NCBI GenBank assembly: GCA_018398765.1
Contig: JAHBMJ010005393.1
Coordinates: forward strand, 45,945-70,829
Reading direction: 5' to 3'
Length of the DNA stretch: 24,885 nucleotides
DNA from: Chromera velia
Lineage: Eukaryota > Sar > Chromeraceae
The notes under the pieces are model-generated. The model was not told where the DNA came from and did no database searches. It was given only the letters and a program-made list of their open reading frames with translations. A program made the position numbers and the translations under genes. Below are positions 21,161 to 24,885 of this stretch, piece after piece. Numbering within the stretch: the stretch's first letter is position 1; each line of letters starts with the position of its first letter.

Positions 21161-23571
21161 TCTCTCTGTGTGTGTGTGTGTGTGTGGCAGGTCTGGATCT
21201 CTCCATGGTGACTGACGTGATTTTGATGGACCCTGTATGCGACCCTCTTTTTTTCCATCAACTTGTTTCGAGAGCACACAGGTCGGGGAAGGGAAGGCAA
21301 GGGAAGGGACATTTGATTGAGTCCCTTGTTTTGCTCAGCTTTCCTCCCTGTCCATTCCAGATCAAAATCTTCACTGCATGCAGTGAGAGAGAAAGGAGAC
21401 ACCAGGGTCCCCTGTCCATTTCCATAAGGCAGGCAGGCGCCACTCTTGCTTTGCGCAAAGACGAACCCACCCGAGTCAAATCATACCGTTCGGACAAATC
21501 ATCTGCTGGAGACAGTCCCTGTGGTCTTATGGATAGGGGAAAGCAGGCGTCCGTCCATTCGGTCTGCCTGCTCTGTATGCATGTGCATGTGGCGTGAATA
21601 CATGTGGAATACTTTCTTACTTTCTTACAGAAGCATACACGTTCGCTATGCCACATGTGCATGAGCACTCCTCAGTCCTTCTCTGTGTCTGTTCTTGAAC
21701 ATTGCTGCCTTCGTCTTTCCCTCCTCCCCTCTTCTTCTTTCTTTCTGCAGACTGGGCGCCCGAGAGCCCGTGACGGTGTACCAACTGTACATGAGGCAAA
21801 GCATCGAAGAAATTGAAATCGAAGTCAGTCAGTCAGTCAGTCAGTCGGTCGGTCAGTCAGTCGGTCGGTCAGTCGGTCAGTCAGTCAGTCGGTCGGTCGG
21901 TCGGTCAGTCAGTCAGTCAGTCAGTCAGTCAGTCGGTCGGTCAGTCAGTCAGTCAGTCAGTCGGTCGGTCGGTCAGTCAGTCAGTCAGTCAGTCGGTCGG
22001 TCGGTCAGTCGGTCGGTCGGTCGGTCAGTCAGTCAGTCAGTCGGTCGGTCGGTCGGTCAGTCAGTCAGTCAGTCAGTCAGTCAGTCAAATCGACATTCAG
22101 AATTTGTGCCTGCCTGTAGACTTCGGTTTCCACTTTGAAGACTGTGAGCTGATGTGTTCTCCCCGCGCGCGGCCCTTTGCGAGTCTTCTCTCTTGTTTCA
22201 TTGCGTAAGTGTCTCGTCTTTTTATCTGCCTGCTTATATGAAGGTGCTCTTGGCGATCTTTTTTACATGACTCCTCTTCATTGCGTTCAGGAGACGGACA
22301 AAAGCAAGCGCGTCTCCTCTGGAAAGACGGGAAACTCAGACGCCGATGGGAAAGAGCAAGAAAGCCGAAAAGGCGGTTATGGAGGAAAGCAAAATGGAAG
22401 AGAGGATTTCCCCCGCTCCATCTCCGAACAGACTACCAAGACCGAGAACACTGCACTAAACAAGGAAGAGGAAAGATTGTTTGACTTTGCGTTGCAAAAA
22501 GAGAAAAAGAAAGAGACTCAGGGCATCGCAAGAGTCCCTTCGGACAGCCTGAACATCGCTGACATTCCCTGCGTCCGTAGCAAGGGAAGGGGAGGGATCT
22601 CGGGGGGTCCGGCTCACGCATCCGCAGGGCCAACCGGTGGGGGGCCCTCTTCTGCTTCCAGAAGGGGGTCTGCCGGGGCCCGTGTTTCAGGTAGGGGGTC
22701 TGCCGGGGCCCCTCGTTCATCGAGGCCCAACAGGGGTCGTGGGGGCACTGCGGCTGTGAGGGGAAGAGGGCAGAGTGATGGGCTGAGTAACCCTGTTCCT
22801 TCCCTCGGCTCTGGTCTGTCTGAAGCCCCAGCTCCAGATACTGTTCCTTCTGCTTCCTCTTCTGTATTCCCGCCGCCCTCCTCAGGAGAGAACGGTCAAG
22901 CAATGCCAAGAGAGCATGAAGGAGAAGAAGCGGGGGACACTCTAAGCAGAGAGTCAGGAGAGAAAGGGGGGCAGGCAGCAGAGGAGAGTCGAAATTCTTC
23001 AGAAATACTGCAAATTGCAGAATCAAGTTCCAGCCCCCCTGCAGCAGATCCCCCCTCCACCCGCTCCCGTTTGTCCTGTCGTGATTCCCTTGGGGGAGGT
23101 CGACGGCGAGCCCCCCCTCCTCGTCACGGGGAGCTGCCCCCATACCACCTGAGAGACATACAGAAAAGTAGAGAGACGGCAGAGGTTGCAGACGTGCAGA
23201 GAGGCACCAGAAAGCGAGGACCCCCACCTGCTCAGCGTCAGTCTCTATCTTTGCCGATTGGAGAAGCAGAGCAGGGCGGGGCAGAAGACAGAGAAGGTGA
23301 TAAGTCAGCAGAGGCTGGAGAGCCGCCTCAGTCTGCGAAAACATCCAAGAACAGTGGGCAGAAACGAAAAAGAGAGAAGGAGAATCCAACCTCACCTGGA
23401 GAGGAGAAGGAGGCCGAGAGTGAGAGAGCTCAGCGGGAGCTTGAAGAGTATGAAAATAAACGCACGGCAGAAAGAGAGAAGGAAAAAGAGAAGCAGAAAG
23501 AGGATCGCGAGCTTGAGACAGTCAGACACATTCTCTTCAGAGTCCGACCCCTCAGACAAATTGTATCATAG
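11907..23571 (+). CDS. F-box / SNF2 ATPase / RING / helicase-C protein (Rad5/SHPRH-like, At3g54460-type)
   Basis: Proposed exons: 11907-13394, 13721-15096, 15521-16118, 16472-16546, 16976-17103, 17410-17733, 18189-19350, 19663-20370, 20692-20776, 21191-21281, 21751-21823, 22291-23571; total 2,462 codons plus stop, all phases consistent. Only the second exon's 3' end is uncertain (15208 is another phase-compatible donor). Domains: F-box-like motif at about 463-496 (DVPFLVVIPFLQLEDL); SNF2 entry LYPHQLGALRFML; motif I DEPGLGKT (679-686; 14267-14290); an acidic insert with NLS-like PKRRK (about 876); motif Ia LVVVPDELVAHW; DEGH (1163-1166); TGTPT (1193-1197); LLADWFDPTHSESLL; RING from Cys1603 (C-x2-C, CGH, C-x2-C, C-x4-C); DPKELIELQP; helicase motif IV KILIFSRF; motif V ALGLDLS (1980-1986); motif VI QLVSRAHR (2005-2012); then a 426-residue charged tail. 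Order and linking motifs match the plant F-box protein At3g54460 family as I recall it. Expected role: nuclear ATP-driven DNA translocation coupled to ubiquitin ligation. The ATG at 11907 is the first plausible one; an upstream exon is possible. Confidence 0.85.
16433..16471 (+). repeat. (CT)n tract forming the polypyrimidine stretch of a 3' splice site
   Basis: An uninterrupted CT dinucleotide run leads directly into TTTTGCTGCAG, the acceptor of the exon encoding DEGH. It is both a microsatellite and the polypyrimidine tract of that intron. Frames through it (Ser-Leu or Arg-Glu repeats) are not genes. Confidence 0.85.
21086..21187 (+). repeat. Compound microsatellite CT / C30 / CT / TG before a 3' splice site
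   Basis: A CT-rich stretch passes into 30 consecutive C residues (21129-21158), a short CT run, then (TG)n ending in GGCAG, the acceptor of the exon encoding GLDLSMVTDVILMDP. The 30-base run has the same length as the G30 run at 3496-3525 and sits in the same CT/GA context on the opposite strand. It serves as an extreme polypyrimidine tract for the acceptor. Confidence 0.9.
21824..22087 (+). repeat. 66-unit GTCA/GTCG tetranucleotide array starting at a 5' splice site
   Basis: The array is 264 bases of uninterrupted tetranucleotide units, each GTCA or GTCG, in alternating blocks of the two variants. It begins immediately after the codon GAA that ends the exon encoding IEEIEIE, so its first six bases GTCAGT are the splice donor. 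Because the unit is four bases and contains no stop in any frame, long Ser/Val/Gln/Gly/Arg repeat frames run through it; these are not taken as coding. The next acceptor is at 22290. Confidence 0.95.
22664..22711 (+). repeat. In-frame 18-bp direct repeat (RGSAGA) in the protein's tail
   Basis: GGGGGTCTGCCGGGGCCC occurs at 22664-22681 and again at 22694-22711, 30 bp apart. This keeps frame and produces two copies of RGSAGA about ten residues apart in a Gly/Arg/Ser-rich part of the last exon. It looks like a small coding minisatellite in a disordered region. Confidence 0.8.
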
Positions 23572-23622
23572 ACTGCTGGAGAATTTGGATTGGTTTGATA
23601 TAACTGCGCTTTCAGGGCAGAA

Positions 23623-23681
23623 AATAAAAAACGTCGCCCGACGTAGCGGCGTAGCGCCGCTCCTTTCAGGAGAAGTATACT
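23623..23681 (+). terminator. Candidate poly(A) signal and row of adjacent palindromes after the helicase stop
   Basis: AATAAA occurs at 23623-23628, about 50 bases after the stop. Immediately beyond lie four symmetric elements: ACGTCG-CC-CGACGT (23631-23644), AGCGGCG-TAG-CGCCGCT (23645-23661), CTCCT-TTC-AGGAG (23660-23672) and AGTATACT (23674-23681). The first three would form short perfect hairpins in RNA or cruciforms in DNA. Their place in the 3' UTR suggests a transcript-end or processing element, or the end of a small mobile sequence. The symmetry is seen directly; the role is inferred. Confidence 0.4.
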
Positions 23682-24519
23682 ATTCCAAACTAGATTCCGA
23701 ACTGTAGACAGAGATGATGTTTGCTCCAAATTATACTAAACTCAGAATTGTGAAATACTCAGGCTATTACTACTACTAGTAGCGATAACCATCATTATAT
23801 ATTGGTAGTAAACGTTGAAATACAGATTTAGTTCTAGATAGATTTAGTTCTAGATTTAGTTATAGAACATATTCATTTTTAAGTATATAGTCTTTAATAG
23901 GTTTTTAAAAAGAAATTCAAAGATGTTTTTGTTAATGTTCATACAAAGTTGCATAATTTATTTTTTTCTAAAAAATGGTCTCATTGTAGAGCTCGTAGCG
24001 AGAAGAAATAAATAAAACAGAATGAAGAGGAAGAATGACAAGCTACAACTTAGCTAGGAAAGAACCTTAAGTCTTAGCTTAAGTCAACTTCAATGCCCCC
24101 CTAGAATTAGATTCATTACTATTTATAATTAAACGGTGATTCGTCCGTGAAATTAACTAGCTAGCTAACTCTTTTACTATAAAATTACTGAAATAACAAA
24201 CATTAACAAACTATATTTCACTAATATTTTACTATCAAATGGAACGAATAGTCAAACCGTGAACTATTTGAACTATGTTTACTATTTTTCTAACCAGTTA
24301 GGAATTAGGATTAGGATTAGAATTTATGTCTGGAGGATTGGCCTCCCGCTTCAATGCCGAATGTCCGACGTTTCTAACTACCTTTACTCTAGATTTTATA
24401 GAAATATTTTATCTAGTTTGCCGACTCATAGATCAAGCTAGAGATGAAAGTGAGAGACGAACCAAAAAAACCTACCGACCTATTCATTAATAGTAGTTAG
24501 AATAGTATAAATACAGACA
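23682..24519. other. AT-rich intergenic DNA
   Basis: This is strongly AT-rich with repeated words such as TAGTTCTAGAT and CTAGCTAGCTAA, and no coding or RNA-gene signal. A short GGATTA repeat occurs at about 24301-24320. It resembles the AT-rich stretch at 4100-4520 and is probably ordinary intergenic sequence or an old, unrecognisable repeat. Confidence 0.6.
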
Positions 24520-24562
24520 CAAACATACACACACACACACACATACATATACATACGCACAC

Positions 24563-24634
<72 letters not shown>

Positions 24635-24694
24635 ACACACACACACCCTAGACTGTAGGCTAGACACACACATACACACACACGCATACACGCG

Positions 24695-24733
<39 letters not shown>

Positions 24734-24793
24734 ACACACACACACCCTAGACTGTAGGCTAGACACACACATACACACACACGCATACACGCG

Positions 24794-24836
<43 letters not shown>

Positions 24837-24885
24837 ACACACACACACCCTAGACTGTAGGCTAGACACACACATACACACACAC
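24520..24885. repeat. (CA)n-based minisatellite with ~100-bp higher-order unit
   Basis: The window ends in (CA)n punctuated by the non-repetitive core CCCTAGACTGTAGGCTAG, which starts at 24646, 24745 and 24848, giving unit lengths of 99 and 103 bp. Between cores are conserved imperfections (ACATAC, ACGCATACACGCGCATAC) followed by pure CA runs of differing length. The array continues past the window edge. Cys-Val repeat frames on the minus strand are artefacts. Confidence 0.95.

Noticed and set aside
21695..22208. Ser/Val/Gln/Gly/Arg repeat proteins in plus frames
   Set aside because: They come from the GTCA/GTCG array, which sits in an intron by splice-phase and family evidence; only the first bases (to 21823) are exon.
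22433..23395. 320-codon minus-strand frame
   Set aside because: It is antisense to the last exon of the helicase gene, where stop-poor composition (Ser/Pro/Glu codons) leaves the opposite strand open.
23186..23707. Alternative plus frame running past the helicase stop (173 codons)
   Set aside because: It overlaps the last exon in another frame; its tail passes through the palindrome cluster and has no similarity I can name. An extra 3' splice event could join it, but no suitable donor and acceptor pair was evident.
24297..24321. Telomere-like GGATTA repeats
   Set aside because: There are only three imperfect units within AT-rich DNA, with no extended array; probably chance.
24487..24883. 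Minus-strand Cys/Val repeat frames of 119 and 128 codons
   Set aside because: They are (CA)n minisatellite read in frame, with no stop possible in the repeat and no other coding signal.

Overview
The window looks like nuclear DNA of a protist alga or alveolate. Genes are split by short spliceosomal introns (about 300-470 bp, pyrimidine-rich acceptors ending in TGCAG or CGCAG). Intergenic DNA is full of microsatellites (CT, CA, GAA, GTCA/GTCG, long C and G runs), and there is a decayed non-LTR retrotransposon. The general style reminds me of the chromerid Chromera velia; this is a recollection of style, not a database match. No bacterial operon, CRISPR array, rRNA or tRNA was found.

Layout. 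1-1403: no convincing gene, but a GC-rich palindromic patch near 750-850. 1404-3064 (+): a proposed four-exon gene for a 145-residue protein with two C-terminal membrane segments; a 35-bp piece of its third exon plus the splice donor is duplicated in the next intron. 3065-4523: intergenic, with a (GA)n-G30 tract and a 29-bp tandem repeat, turning AT-rich. About 4524-9063 (-): one 5'-truncated LINE-type element carrying APE-like endonuclease, reverse transcriptase (YADD) and a C-terminal zinc-knuckle-like motif, inactivated by two in-frame stops and two frameshifts. 9064-9559: AT- and CA-rich spacer. 9560-11179 (-): an intronless 539-codon frame for an unrecognised protein with a signal-peptide-like N-terminus. 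11180-11906: a likely bidirectional promoter with nested inverted repeats. 11907-23571 (+): the main gene, about 12 exons and 2,462 residues, encoding an F-box / SNF2 ATPase / RING / helicase-C protein with the domain order of the plant 'F-box protein At3g54460' family (Rad5/SHPRH-like). 23572-24885: a cluster of adjacent palindromes just after the stop codon, then AT-rich DNA and a (CA)n-based minisatellite with units of about 100 bp.

The two large genes are head to head and may share control sequences. The big protein has intact ATPase motifs (DEPGLGKT, DEGH, TGTPT, ALGLDLS, Q-x4-AHR) and a RING, so it is plausibly a nuclear DNA translocase coupled to ubiquitin ligation through its RING and perhaps SCF recruitment through its F-box. 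The most unusual sequence feature is a 66-unit GTCA/GTCG array that begins exactly at one of this gene's 5' splice sites, in a gene whose donors mostly read GTC rather than GTA or GTG.
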